Source of the DNA: Pseudomonas mucoides
Lineage (GTDB): Bacteria; Pseudomonadota; Gammaproteobacteria; Pseudomonadales; Pseudomonadaceae
Reading direction: 5' to 3'
DNA length: 64,000 bases
Assembly: GCF_015461845.1 (NCBI RefSeq)
Contig: NZ_JACOPW010000002.1
Location: 806,001 to 870,000, forward strand
Every line of letters begins with the position of its first letter. The first letter of the stretch is position 1. The notes beneath the pieces are model-generated. The model had not been told where the DNA came from. It ran no database searches and was given only the letters and a program-made list of their open reading frames with translations. Of this stretch, positions 44,401 through 53,470 are shown piece by piece. A program made the translations under genes and the position numbers.

Positions 44401-45360
44401 ATGTCCCATTCCTCCCCCCTCACCGCTCGCGTGCACACACTGCGCTACGAAGCCGAAGGCATCATCAGCGTCGAGTTGCGGCCGTTTGGCGACACGGTGT
44501 TCGCCCCGTTTGAAGCCGGCTCGCACATCGATTTGCACTTACCCAACGGACTGGTGCGCAGTTATTCACTGCTCAACTCGCCAAGCGATCAAGGCCGTTA
44601 TGTGATCGGCATTCTGCGAGATCGCAACAGCCGTGGCGGCTCGGAATTTGTGCATGCGCAGCTGCGGGTCGGCATGCAACTGCCAATCTCGTCGCCGCGC
44701 AATAATTTCCAGCTCGACCTCAGTGCCAGACATAGCGTGCTGGTGGCTGGCGGTATCGGTATCACGCCGATCTACTGCATGTTCCGGCAACTGCTGGCGC
44801 TGGGAAAATCCGCCGAGTTGATCTACTGCGCCCGCTCGCGACAGGAAGCCGCGCTGGTTGAGGAACTCAGCGGCTTGAGTGCCAAAGTCGTCTATCACTT
44901 CAACGATGAAAAGGGCATGCCGCCAGACCTGAGCGCCTACCTGGCGGGTCAGCCGAGCGATACGCACTTCTATTGCTGCGGCCCGACGCCGATGCTCGAT
45001 GCTTTCGAAAGTACCTGCGAAGGCCTCGGTTACCCTCATGCGCATATCGAGCGTTTCACGGCGGCAGAACTGCCGCCGTCTGAAGACGCGCAGAGCAGCT
45101 ACAGCGTCGAGCTGAAAAAAACCGGCAAGACACTGTCGATCGAGCCGGGTTTGAGTTTGCTCGACGTACTGCTTGAGGCGGGTTGCGACATCGAGTACAG
45201 CTGTCGCGAAGGGGTCTGCGGGTCGTGCGAAACACGCGTACTGGAAGGTGATGTCGACCACCGGGACGGCGTGCTGACCAAAGCCGAACGTGCGGCCAAC
45301 AAATCCATGATGGTGTGTGTGTCGGGTTGCAAGAGTCGGCGATTGGTACTGGATCTATAA
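44401..45360 (+). CDS. VanB-type oxidoreductase (FMN, NAD, [2Fe-2S])
   Basis: 319 residues. N-terminal flavin domain with RSYSLLNSP, NAD domain with GGIGITPIYCMFRQL and CCGPTPMLDAFE, and C-terminal plant-type ferredoxin domain with CREGVCGSCETRVLEGD plus a later Cys (MVCVSGC). It passes electrons from NAD(P)H through FMN and the iron-sulfur centre to the Rieske oxygenase encoded three genes earlier. Last gene of the operon; a strong terminator follows. Confidence 0.92.
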   Translation: MSHSSPLTARVHTLRYEAEGIISVELRPFGDTVFAPFEAGSHIDLHLPNGLVRSYSLLNSPSDQGRYVIGILRDRNSRGGSEFVHAQLRVGMQLPISSPRNNFQLDLSARHSVLVAGGIGITPIYCMFRQLLALGKSAELIYCARSRQEAALVEELSGLSAKVVYHFNDEKGMPPDLSAYLAGQPSDTHFYCCGPTPMLDAFESTCEGLGYPHAHIERFTAAELPPSEDAQSSYSVELKKTGKTLSIEPGLSLLDVLLEAGCDIEYSCREGVCGSCETRVLEGDVDHRDGVLTKAERAANKSMMVCVSGCKSRRLVLDL

Positions 45361-45388
45361 CGCGAGTATCAAGTTTCCAGGGTTAAAC

Positions 45389-45416
45389 AGGCCGACAGAT
45401 ATGTCGGCCTTTTTTA
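45389..45416 (+). terminator. Rho-independent terminator of the catabolic operon
   Basis: AGGCCGACA-gata-TGTCGGCCTTTTTT: stem of eight to nine pairs with a clear T run, 28 bases after the reductase stop. Confidence 0.9.
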
Positions 45417-45501
45417 TGCGCGTGAAATAAAAAACGCACACTGAACGTGCAGTTTCGTTACCCCTCGACGCGCCTGTTTCATGGGCAATACAAACAAATA
45501 T

Positions 45502-45516
45502 GTTTCCCATATAAAC
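45502..45516. promoter_or_regulatory. Degenerate GTTTC palindrome upstream of the porin
   Basis: GTTTCCCATATAAAC keeps the left half GTTTC and the TATA centre of the operon palindromes with a weaker right half. It may be a third site of the IclR regulator. Confidence 0.3.
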
Positions 45517-45561
45517 AATTGTTTTTATTGAGTTTTTAAGCACCCAACAGACTTTTGGCAG

Positions 45562-45578
45562 TTGGCATAGTTTCTGCT
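45562..45578 (+). promoter_or_regulatory. Sigma-54-like -24/-12 element upstream of the porin
   Basis: TTGGCATAGTTTCTGCT has GG and GC separated by exactly ten bases. It would start transcription near 45589, leaving a leader of about 160 bases that contains the shared leader motif. Confidence 0.4.
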
Positions 45579-45607
45579 CAGGTAACCCTGAGTTCATAGG
45601 CCATACG

Positions 45608-45626
45608 CCGTATTACCCATAAAACA
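45608..45626 (+). promoter_or_regulatory. Leader motif shared with the catabolic operon
   Basis: CCGTATTACCCATAAAACA, 17 of 19 identical to 29658-29676. It lies 31 bases after the GC of the promoter element here but nine bases in the operon, so it is not a fixed part of the promoter. Confidence 0.4.
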
Positions 45627-45749
45627 ACAAAAACAGAAACGCACTTAATCAAAGCAACACTCGCCGTTATCCACCCATCGCCACTGTTAAGGCGAACGGA
45701 AAAGTGTTGCCAGTCACTTTGTAGCGTTCAATTGAGCAGCGGAGTCAAC

Positions 45750-46979
45750 ATGAAGCATTACCTTATATGTATGGGACTGATGATGAGCAGTTGCGTGAGC
45801 TTCGCCGGTGAACCCGGTCCCGCCGCGCCCGTGACATCGACTACCGGTAAAAAGCCGTTTCCGCATATCGCTTGGCGCAGCGACGATGGCGAAAGCAGTC
45901 TGGACATCGGTGGTGCCCTGCGAACCAACTACCGCGACGAGCATTGGGACACCACCGAAAACAACGGGCGTTTTCTCTTCGACACCTTCCGTGTCGACGT
46001 ACAGGCGACCTACAAAAATCTCTACAGTGATGTCGGCTACTGGTTTCAGGATGACGGCAAACGCTCCATCGACCGGGGCTTCGTCGGCTACCGCCTGAAC
46101 AGCAACTCAAACCTGCAACTGGGCGCTCCATTCAAACCGTTTGGTCTGGAACCCTATCCACAATTTGGCTGGAGCTATCACCTGCCCTTCTTCATGGGCT
46201 ATGGCGTCAGCGCCGGCACAGGCCTGAAATACAGCTACAAGGATCAGGACTGGGATCTGCAACTGGGGTACTTCCCGCGCATGTTGCCTTCCGACATTCG
46301 CTACTCGCCGGAAATCGGGCGTTACGCCGACCTCAAGGACAATGCGATCCCCTTCACCCAGTCGCGCCAGGACAACGAGAAACACAACCAGATCAACGCC
46401 CGGGTCGCGCGGACCTTTATTAATGACGGCTGGAAAACCGAAATCGGCGCGTCGGTGGCCACCGCCCAGCTTTACAACGCCACCACCAAAGACGACGGCG
46501 ATTACTGGGCCGGCGGTATCCACGCCATCTTCAACGCCGGCGCGTGGACCGTCTCCACCCAAGGCATTCGCTACGAGTACGACCCTAAAAACCCTACCGG
46601 TGTCAGCAACGACTCGGTGCTGATGGGCGGTAACGGCCTGACGCCCGCGTATCTGATTGCCTCCAAGGCCACCATTGCTTCGCTGAACGTCGGCTATGAC
46701 ATCCCGACGCCGAAACTGGGGCAATTGAAGAAGATCAAGCTCTACAACGACTACAGTCGCATGATGAAAGACAAGAGCGGTTGGGACGACTCGCAGATGT
46801 ACACTGTCGGCGCACAGTTCCTGGCCATGCCGATCATGGCGTGGGTCGATCTGACCTGGGCAAAAAACGCCAACCCCTATGGCGGCGCGGAAAACGGTAC
46901 GGGCTTTACCAATACCAGTTCGGTTGGCAGCAATACCTGGTACTACCGGACCAATATCAACATTGGGTATTACTTCTAA
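45750..46979 (+). CDS. Outer-membrane porin-like beta-barrel protein
   Basis: 409 residues; GCGGAG five bases before ATG 45750. The signal peptide (CMGLMMSSCVSFAG) is followed by alternating amphipathic strands and a C-terminal Phe (INIGYYF), the outer-membrane assembly signal. Motifs DTFRVDVQATYKNLYSDVGY and LQLGAPFKPFGLEPYPQFGW resemble phosphate-/anion-selective (OprP-like) and related porins, not OprD. It should let an anionic substrate across the outer membrane. Shared promoter and leader signals tie it to the upstream catabolic operon, although it could also serve the tricarboxylate genes downstream. Confidence 0.78.
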   Translation: MKHYLICMGLMMSSCVSFAGEPGPAAPVTSTTGKKPFPHIAWRSDDGESSLDIGGALRTNYRDEHWDTTENNGRFLFDTFRVDVQATYKNLYSDVGYWFQDDGKRSIDRGFVGYRLNSNSNLQLGAPFKPFGLEPYPQFGWSYHLPFFMGYGVSAGTGLKYSYKDQDWDLQLGYFPRMLPSDIRYSPEIGRYADLKDNAIPFTQSRQDNEKHNQINARVARTFINDGWKTEIGASVATAQLYNATTKDDGDYWAGGIHAIFNAGAWTVSTQGIRYEYDPKNPTGVSNDSVLMGGNGLTPAYLIASKATIASLNVGYDIPTPKLGQLKKIKLYNDYSRMMKDKSGWDDSQMYTVGAQFLAMPIMAWVDLTWAKNANPYGGAENGTGFTNTSSVGSNTWYYRTNINIGYYF

Positions 46980-47454
46980 TGCCTGCCTTATGGCCGCTGT
47001 TACGGCTGCGATAAATCCGTCGGCAGACGTAATGTTTCGGCAACTCTACGTCCTGATTCGGCTGATTGCATTGGATCGTTTACTGCCGGTCGCGACCGGC
47101 AGAATTCGCCCATTAGCGAACGCTCAGCCTACGTCTTTTTTCGGCTAGAGGCCGTCACCTGCAGGGTGATGACGTTTGCACCGACATCGGCCATAGATAT
47201 TTTGCAAACGACTTCGTAAGCTCCAGCCTACTCTTGTCTCTTTTTCCCCAGTCCCATGTTTAGCAGTCGCGTCGACGAGATCGGATTCTACGTTTACCGA
47301 CCCTCTCCTTCGCTCGCATTGATCTGTTTCACGCATTAATGCATGCCAACAATGCACTTATCATATCGATCATCCTGTTCCACCATTCGCCCTAATAAGA
47401 ACCGTGCGCCGCGTCCAGGCAGCGCACGTCATAAAAGCGGTGGAGTACAGGTCA
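46980..47454. other. Intergenic region with dispersed-repeat hairpin
   Basis: No gene. CTGCCGGTCGCGACCGGCAG at 47083-47102 is a perfect 20-base palindrome within a copy of the dispersed repeat (GGATCGTTTACTGCCGGTCG and GAATTCGCCCATTAGCGAACG). It may also end porin transcription. Confidence 0.6.
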
Positions 47455-48747
47455 ATGACAACATCAAACCCTTCCGGGCGTTCACGCGCCAGTGCCATTT
47501 TCCGGGTTACCTCGGGCAACTTCCTCGAACAGTTCGATTTCTTCCTTTTCGGTTTTTACGCTACGCAGATTGCGGCTGTGTTCTTCCCGGCCAGTAGTGA
47601 GTTTGCCTCCTTGATGATGACCTTCGCGGTGTTTGGCGCGGGTTTCCTGATGCGTCCGTTGGGCGCGGTGGTACTCGGTGCTTACATCGACGATGTGGGT
47701 CGGCGCAAAGGGTTGATCGTGACGCTGTCGATTATGGCCAGCGGCACGATTCTCATTGTGTTGGTGCCCGGTTACGAAACCATCGGGTTATTTGCGCCCG
47801 CTATCGTACTGATCGGTCGCTTGCTGCAAGGCTTCTCGGCCGGTGCGGAAATGGGGGGCGTCTCGGTGTACCTCTCGGAGATCGCCACGGCGGGCAACAA
47901 AGGTTTCTTCACCAGTTGGCAGTCGGCCAGCCAGCAAGTGGCAATTATCGTCGCGGCGGCTTTGGGTTACGGGTTGAATCAGTGGATGGCGCCCGCAATG
48001 ATTGCCGATTGGGGCTGGCGGATTCCGTTTTTCGTCGGTTGCATGATCGTGCCGTTCATTTTTTTCCTGCGCCGTAACCTCGAAGAAACAAAGGAGTTCG
48101 AAGCGCGCAAACATCGGCCGAGTATGGGCGATGTGTTCCGCACCCTCGCGCAGAACTGGGTCATCGTGTTCGCCGGGATGATGATGGTCGCCCTCACCAC
48201 CACGGCTTTTTACCTGATCACCGTGTACGCGCCAACCTTCGGCAAAACCGTGCTGCACCTGAGTACGTCCGATGCGTTATTGGTGACCCTGCTGGTGGGT
48301 GTTTCGAACTTCTTCTGGTTACCCATTGGCGGCGCATTGTCTGACCGCATCGGTCGGCGTCCAGTGCTGATCGCCATGGCGCTGTTAACCCTCGCCACGG
48401 CGTATCCAGCGCTGACTTATCTGGTCAACGCGCCAAGCTTCGTCAACATGCTGTTGGTCTTACTGTGGTTGTCGTTCATTTACGGTTTGTACAACGGCGC
48501 GATGATTGCGGCGCTCACCGAAATCATGCCGGTCGAAGTCCGTGTTGCCGGCTTTTCACTGGCGTATAGCCTGGCCACGGCAGTGTTCGGGGGTTTCACT
48601 CCGGCGATGTCGACCTTCCTGATCCAGTACACCGGCGACAAGGCCGCACCCGGTTACTGGATGAGTTTCGCCGCACTCTGTGCCTTGTGCGCGACGCTGT
48701 ATCTCTACCGCCGCTCCACCGGCCGCCTGCAACCGGCGATGTCTTGA
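47455..48747 (+). CDS. MFS tricarboxylate:proton symporter (TcuC/CitA-like), copy 1
   Basis: 430 residues from ATG 47455. The opening [20 protein letters not shown], loop [20 protein letters not shown] and [20 protein letters not shown] are hallmarks of the citrate/tricarballylate symporter branch. Twelve spans. It resembles the MFS at 54662 along its whole length, so the two are paralogues. It imports citrate, aconitate or tricarballylate with protons. Followed by a ModA-like binding protein on the same strand, an unusual partner for an MFS. Confidence 0.85.
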   Translation: MTTSNPSGRSRASAIFRVTSGNFLEQFDFFLFGFYATQIAAVFFPASSEFASLMMTFAVFGAGFLMRPLGAVVLGAYIDDVGRRKGLIVTLSIMASGTILIVLVPGYETIGLFAPAIVLIGRLLQGFSAGAEMGGVSVYLSEIATAGNKGFFTSWQSASQQVAIIVAAALGYGLNQWMAPAMIADWGWRIPFFVGCMIVPFIFFLRRNLEETKEFEARKHRPSMGDVFRTLAQNWVIVFAGMMMVALTTTAFYLITVYAPTFGKTVLHLSTSDALLVTLLVGVSNFFWLPIGGALSDRIGRRPVLIAMALLTLATAYPALTYLVNAPSFVNMLLVLLWLSFIYGLYNGAMIAALTEIMPVEVRVAGFSLAYSLATAVFGGFTPAMSTFLIQYTGDKAAPGYWMSFAALCALCATLYLYRRSTGRLQPAMS

Positions 48748-48773
48748 ACCTGCCCTTTTGTGAGAACACGACC

Positions 48774-49550
48774 ATGAACAAACTATTTAATTTCGCCGCC
48801 CTCGGCCTGGTGGCCAGCCTCGGCCTGAGCTCCGTCGCCCAGGCAGAAGAGATCCGCGTGATGACCTCCGGCGGTTTCACCGCGGCCTACAAAGTTCTCG
48901 GCCCGAAATTCGCCGCGTCCACCGGCAACACGCTGGACACCGCCCTTGGCCCATCGATGGGCAAGGCGCCGGAAGCGATCCCCAATCGCTTGGCCCGTGG
49001 CGAGAAGGCTGACGTAGTGATCATGGTCGGCTACGCCCTCGATGACCTGATCAAGCAAGGCAAAGTTGATCCCGCTTCACGGGTTGAACTGGCCGATTCC
49101 CGAATCGGGCTCGTAGTGCGTGAGGGCGCGACGAAGCCGGACATCAGCTCCGTTGACGGACTGAAGAAAACCTTGCTCGACGCGAAGTCCGTCGCCTATT
49201 CCGATAGCGCCAGCGGCGTGTACATCGAGGATCAGTTGTTCAAGCGCCTGGGCATTGAAGACCAACTCAAACCCAAATCGAAGATGATCCCGAAAATCCC
49301 CGTGGGTTCGGTGGTTGCCACCGGCGACTACCAACTGGGCTTCCAGCAGGTCAGCGAATTGCTGCCCGTGCCGGGCGTAAGTTTTGTGGCAAAGATTCCA
49401 GAGTCGGTGCAATCGGTAACGCGTTTTGCTGCCGGCATTCCCGTAGGCGCGCAACACCCGGCTGAAGCCAAGGCGTTGCTGGAGTACTTGGCGTCCTCGG
49501 CCGCTCAACCGGATGTCAAGGCCACCGGGCTGGATTCGGTCAGTCGCTGA
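48774..49550 (+). CDS. ModA-like periplasmic substrate-binding protein
   Basis: 258 residues. Signal peptide LGLVASLGLSSVAQAEE. The mature protein has the PBP2/ModA-like fold: VMTSGGFTAAYKVLGPKFAA, ADVVIMVGYALDDLIKQG, VAYSDSASGVYIEDQLF, QLGFQQVSELLPVPG. No ABC permease or ATPase adjoins it, so it is unlikely to be a molybdate importer part. Homologues of this subgroup are often found alone in tricarboxylate or organic-acid loci. It may help the MFS or sense ligand. It overlaps the convergent LysR gene by 11 bases. Confidence 0.75.
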   Translation: MNKLFNFAALGLVASLGLSSVAQAEEIRVMTSGGFTAAYKVLGPKFAASTGNTLDTALGPSMGKAPEAIPNRLARGEKADVVIMVGYALDDLIKQGKVDPASRVELADSRIGLVVREGATKPDISSVDGLKKTLLDAKSVAYSDSASGVYIEDQLFKRLGIEDQLKPKSKMIPKIPVGSVVATGDYQLGFQQVSELLPVPGVSFVAKIPESVQSVTRFAAGIPVGAQHPAEAKALLEYLASSAAQPDVKATGLDSVSR

Positions 49551-50445
49551 CCTGAACTTTCATTTCCACCACCAGCCGTTCCAGTTCCAACGCAGCCGGG
49601 GTCAACGTGCGACCCCGGCGCTTGATCAGGCCGACACTGCGCATCACCTGCGGGTCGGTCAGCGGTACCCGCGTCAGAATCGGGTGATCCGCTGCCGGCA
49701 TCGCCATCAGCGGCACCGCAGCGACCCCCAACCCCGCTTCAACCAAGCCGATCATCGTCGTCACATGCCGGGTTTCACAGATGCTCTGCCGTTGCGGCAC
49801 GATGCCGGTCAGCGCCTGATCCAGCAAAAAGCGATTGCCCGAGGTCTTGTCCAGCGAGATGTAATCCTGCTGATAGAACTCATCCCAGGTCACGCTGGTT
49901 CGACCCGCCAACGGATGATCGCGCCGACAGGCCAGTACATAACCTTCCTGCACCAATGGCTCGAACTCGACTTCAGTCTCCAGCGTACCCATGAAGCTCA
50001 GACCGAAATCGGCTTCGCCATTGACGACGGCGCTGAGTACGTCGTGGGCGCTGGAGTCGAGCACTTTTACTTTGATCCTCGGGAACTGCCGGTGGTAATG
50101 GGTGATCACGCGCGGCATGAAGTAATACGCTGCCGAGGGCACGCAGGCCACCGTGACATGGCCTAGCCGGGTCGAAGCGACTTCGCTGATGCCCAGCAGC
50201 GCCACGTCCAGATCGTCCAGCAAGCGCTCGACGCTGGGCATGAAACCGCGCCCGGCCTGAGTCAAGCTGACCTTGCGTGTAGTGCGTTCGAACAATCGTA
50301 CTCCGAGGGCGTCCTCAAGTTTTTCGATGCGCCGGCTCAGCGCAGGCTGAGAGATACGCACGGTGTCGGCGGCTTTGCGAAAACTGCCCTGCTCGACCAC
50401 GGCGCGAAAAGCTTGCAGGTCGTTGAGGTCGAAGTTTATGGCCAT
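49540..50445 (-). CDS. LysR-family transcriptional regulator
   Basis: 301 residues from ATG 50445 (a GTG at 50454 is an alternative). HTH: LNDLQAFRAVVEQGSFRKAA then RISQPALSRRIEKLEDALGV. The C-terminal co-inducer domain has GHVTVACVPSAAYYFMPRVI and ICETRHVTTMIGLVEAGLGV. It is convergent with the MFS-binding protein pair, whose regulator it may be; LysR proteins usually control a divergent gene, but none lies within 450 bases. The effector is unknown. Confidence 0.85.
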   Translation of the reverse strand: MAINFDLNDLQAFRAVVEQGSFRKAADTVRISQPALSRRIEKLEDALGVRLFERTTRKVSLTQAGRGFMPSVERLLDDLDVALLGISEVASTRLGHVTVACVPSAAYYFMPRVITHYHRQFPRIKVKVLDSSAHDVLSAVVNGEADFGLSFMGTLETEVEFEPLVQEGYVLACRRDHPLAGRTSVTWDEFYQQDYISLDKTSGNRFLLDQALTGIVPQRQSICETRHVTTMIGLVEAGLGVAAVPLMAMPAADHPILTRVPLTDPQVMRSVGLIKRRGRTLTPAALELERLVVEMKVQVSD

Positions 50446-50912
50446 GGTGCGCACTCGGGATCAGACAGATTGATCAGCTTATCCTATGAATGTAAAAAAT
50501 TATTCCACAATGTAGGTTCCTGTGGGGTTGGAGACAGTGTGCGAAACGCGCTGGCAACGATCAGCAAGCACTAAGCATTCATCAATATGGCGCCAGTGCG
50601 GTTCGCCGCTGTTCTGGTCGCGAAGCCGGGGTGAATACGCAGACTGGATATCTATAGCGTTGGGTCCGCTAGACACGACCTTTACCGACAAGCAGCAACC
50701 CATCGAAGTGCCGTCTAAGGCACCCTGGTATGAAATCCAGGGTCGGTGGCCACAGTCTCGAGACAGCTTCGGGTCAGCTGCTACCATCCTCGACAACGCG
50801 CACGCGCTCAACGGTCAGCCCAAACCTGCGAGAATACTGCCTCTTCGGGCTTCGCAACTTGTATGGCGAACGTTCAGGTATTTGAATAACAAATTCGCGA
50901 GGAGCCGCCACA
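50446..50912. other. Divergent LysR promoter region without a gene
   Basis: 467 bases between two divergent LysR genes. A minus-strand frame (50500-50811) looks like translated intergenic repeat (ending RVSHTVSNPTGTYIVE) and is not taken as a gene. Regulator autoregulation sites are expected here but none could be fixed. Confidence 0.45.
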
Positions 50913-51848
50913 TTGGAATTGAGACAACTGCGCTATTTCGTAAAAATCATCGAGCTTGGCAGTCTGGGGCGTGCGGCACTTGAACTGGACGTTGGTGTGT
51001 CAGCCCTCAGTCAGCAAATCTCCAAGCTGGAAAGCGAACTGTGCACCCGCCTCCTGAATCGAACCTCTACCGGCGTGACGCCCACTAGCGCCGGATTTGC
51101 GTTTTTACACCATGCCCAATTGACGCTACGCCAGGCGGAAAACGCAATCATGGCCGCCCATCGCGGGCGAATGAGCGGTTATGTCAGCGTCGGTTTACCG
51201 CCGACTACGGCAACGGTGCTCGCGTTGCCGTTGATCAACGCAATGCGTGCGCGTTATCCGGACATACAACTGCATTTGGTGGAAATGCTTTCCGGCCACT
51301 TGGCGGCGCAGCTCAACGCACGGCAAATTGATCTGGCCATCCTGTTCCAGCTCGAAGGGGGTAAACGCTGGAGCGTGACTCCGCTGCTGGATGAAAAGCT
51401 GTTTGTCATTGCCTCGCCCAGCCTGCCTCAAGCGCCTTCTGGTGATAGCGTGCAGTTAGCAGACCTCGGCGGCCTGCCGCTGGTGATGCCCAGCGCGCAA
51501 CATGGATTGCGCTCGGCATTGATGAGCGCGTTCGAGCGGGTCGGGCTAACACCCAACGTCATTATGGAAGTCGACGGTCTCGCTGTTTTGATGAACGCCG
51601 TTCGGGCAGGTCATGCGGCAACGATACAACCGGGGGCGGCCGCTGCATTGAAAGACGGGTCCGGACTTTCAGTGATCAGGATTGCCGATCCCCATGTGGG
51701 CCGGCGTAATCTTCTGGCGACGCTGGCTGACGACGAACTCTCTCCGGCGGCGCTGGCAACGCGTCTGGTCATCGTCGATGTGGCACGACAGCTGGTGGTC
51801 GACAAACAGTGGCCTGGAGCTACATGGATAGAAGGTGTAGACGCTTGA
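50913..51848 (+). CDS. tcuR: LysR-family regulator of tricarballylate use (TcuR-like), TTG start
   Basis: 311 residues. Start TTG at 50913, eight bases after GAGGAG; no ATG gives the conserved opening MELRQLRYFVKIIELGSLGR. HTH: AALELDVGVSALSQQISKLE. The effector domain has GLPPTTATVLALPLINAMRA. TcuR of Salmonella controls tcuABC with tricarballylate as co-inducer; this gene stands 167 bases before tcuA in the same direction. The name rests on context and on the opening residues. Confidence 0.78.
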   Translation: MELRQLRYFVKIIELGSLGRAALELDVGVSALSQQISKLESELCTRLLNRTSTGVTPTSAGFAFLHHAQLTLRQAENAIMAAHRGRMSGYVSVGLPPTTATVLALPLINAMRARYPDIQLHLVEMLSGHLAAQLNARQIDLAILFQLEGGKRWSVTPLLDEKLFVIASPSLPQAPSGDSVQLADLGGLPLVMPSAQHGLRSALMSAFERVGLTPNVIMEVDGLAVLMNAVRAGHAATIQPGAAAALKDGSGLSVIRIADPHVGRRNLLATLADDELSPAALATRLVIVDVARQLVVDKQWPGATWIEGVDA

Positions 51849-52015
51849 TCCTTCCTCATCCCGGCCCCATTAGTCTCTTCTGACGACAAAGCCTTTAGAA
51901 AAACTAAACACCCCGCGTCAAACACAGCCTTTCGGCCACTCCTTGCTCACCCTATCGTTCTCCCCACTCGCAAGGAGCACTTCGTTCCCGCCTCCTTGCA
52001 AATCGAGGAGCGATA

Positions 52016-53470
52016 ATGATCGATGTCTTAATCATAGGGGGTGGCAACGCTGCCTTGTGCGCCGCTCTGATGGCGCGAGAAGCGGGCGCCAGCGTGATGC
52101 TGCTGGAAGCCTCTCCGAAAATCTGGCGCGGTGGCAACTCCCAACACACCCGTAACCTGCGGTGCATGCACGACGAACCGCAGGACGTGCTGATCGATGC
52201 CTATCCGGAAGAAGAATACTGGCAAGACCTGTTGAAGGTTACCGGTGGCCTCACGGATGAAAAGCTTGCACGCATTGCCATTCGGGCATCGTCCTCTTGC
52301 CGCGACTGGATGCGTTCACACGGCGTGCATTTTCAGCCACCGCTGTCCGGCGCGCTGCACGTGGCGCGGACCAATGCATTTTTTATGGGCGGCGGCAAAG
52401 CGCTGGTCAATGCCTATTTCCGCAGCGCCGAGCGCCTGGGTGTAAAAGTTCGCTACAACACGCAAGTGACCGACATCGAGTTGGACGACGGTAAATTCGT
52501 CGCCGCCCATGTGGGCGAACATGAGGTCGATGGTCAGCGTTTCGCCGCAGAACGCATTGAAGCCCGGGCCTGCGTGTTGGCGGCCGGTGGCTTCGAATCC
52601 AACCGTGAATGGCTGCGCGAAGCCTGGGGTCAGAACGAACGCGGTGAATGGCCATCGGACAATTTCCTGATCCGGGGCACCCGATTCAACACCGGCATTT
52701 TGCTACGGCGCATGCTCGACCTGGGCGCAGATGTGATTGGCGATCCGACGCAAGCACACATGGTCGCGATTGATGCCCGCGCGCCACTCTACGACGGCGG
52801 CATCTGCACCCGAATCGACTGCGTATCGCTGGGTGTGGTGGTCAATCGTGATGGCGAACGCTTCTACGACGAAGGTGAGGATTTCTGGCCAAAACGTTAT
52901 GCGATCTGGGGCCGTCTGGTGGCCGGACAACCCGGTCAGCAGGCGTATTCGATCATCGATCAACAAGCCATCGGCCGCTTCATGCCGCCGGTCTTTCCCG
53001 GAACCACCGCCACTACTTTGCAAGACCTTGCCCGCCAGTTGAAGCTGCCTGAAGAAAAATTCGTCAAGACTGTCGAGGACTACAACAACGCCTGCCGCGT
53101 TGGCACGTTCGATCACACGGCGTTGGACGACTGCCACACCCAAGGACTGACGCCCGCCAAAACCCACTGGGCGCGGCCATTGGTGAAACCACCTTTCTAC
53201 GCCTACCCGCTTAAACCGGGTGTCACGTTCACCTACCTCGGCCTCGCCACCGACGAAACCGCTGCCGTGCATTTCAACGGCAAAGCGAGCCCCAACCTGT
53301 TCGTCGCGGGAGAAATGATGGCCGGCAATGTTCTGGGCAAGGGCTACACCGCCGGCATCGGCATGGCCATCGGTACCGCGTTCGGCCGCATCGCCGGTGT
53401 ACAGGCGGCCGCTTCGGTGGGCTTTGGCGTTTCATCTGCAAACACGGAGTCTCGCTATGCAACTGTTTGA
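52016..53470 (+). CDS. tcuA: FAD-dependent tricarballylate dehydrogenase
   Basis: 484 residues. The FAD motif [20 protein letters not shown] and signatures [36 protein letters not shown] and [20 protein letters not shown] match TcuA, a fumarate-reductase-like flavoprotein. It oxidises tricarballylate to cis-aconitate, with electrons passing to TcuB. It overlaps tcuB by 14 bases, which fits tight coupling. Confidence 0.93.
   Translation: MIDVLIIGGGNAALCAALMAREAGASVMLLEASPKIWRGGNSQHTRNLRCMHDEPQDVLIDAYPEEEYWQDLLKVTGGLTDEKLARIAIRASSSCRDWMRSHGVHFQPPLSGALHVARTNAFFMGGGKALVNAYFRSAERLGVKVRYNTQVTDIELDDGKFVAAHVGEHEVDGQRFAAERIEARACVLAAGGFESNREWLREAWGQNERGEWPSDNFLIRGTRFNTGILLRRMLDLGADVIGDPTQAHMVAIDARAPLYDGGICTRIDCVSLGVVVNRDGERFYDEGEDFWPKRYAIWGRLVAGQPGQQAYSIIDQQAIGRFMPPVFPGTTATTLQDLARQLKLPEEKFVKTVEDYNNACRVGTFDHTALDDCHTQGLTPAKTHWARPLVKPPFYAYPLKPGVTFTYLGLATDETAAVHFNGKASPNLFVAGEMMAGNVLGKGYTAGIGMAIGTAFGRIAGVQAAASVGFGVSSANTESRYATV

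Larger units (their letters stand above)
45361..45749. other. Intergenic region holding terminator and porin promoter
   Basis: The terminator at 45389-45416 is followed by an AT-rich stretch with a GTTTC half-palindrome (45502-45516), a sigma-54-like element (45562-45578) and the leader motif (45608-45626). No gene. Confidence 0.6.

Noticed and set aside
48774..49550. Molybdate-binding protein ModA
   Set aside because: The fold class agrees, but no modB/modC genes adjoin it and it is paired with a tricarboxylate MFS.
50500..50811. 103-codon minus-strand frame between the LysR genes
   Set aside because: Ends in a repeat-like RVSHTVSNPTGTYIVE tail and has no ribosome site; treated as non-coding.
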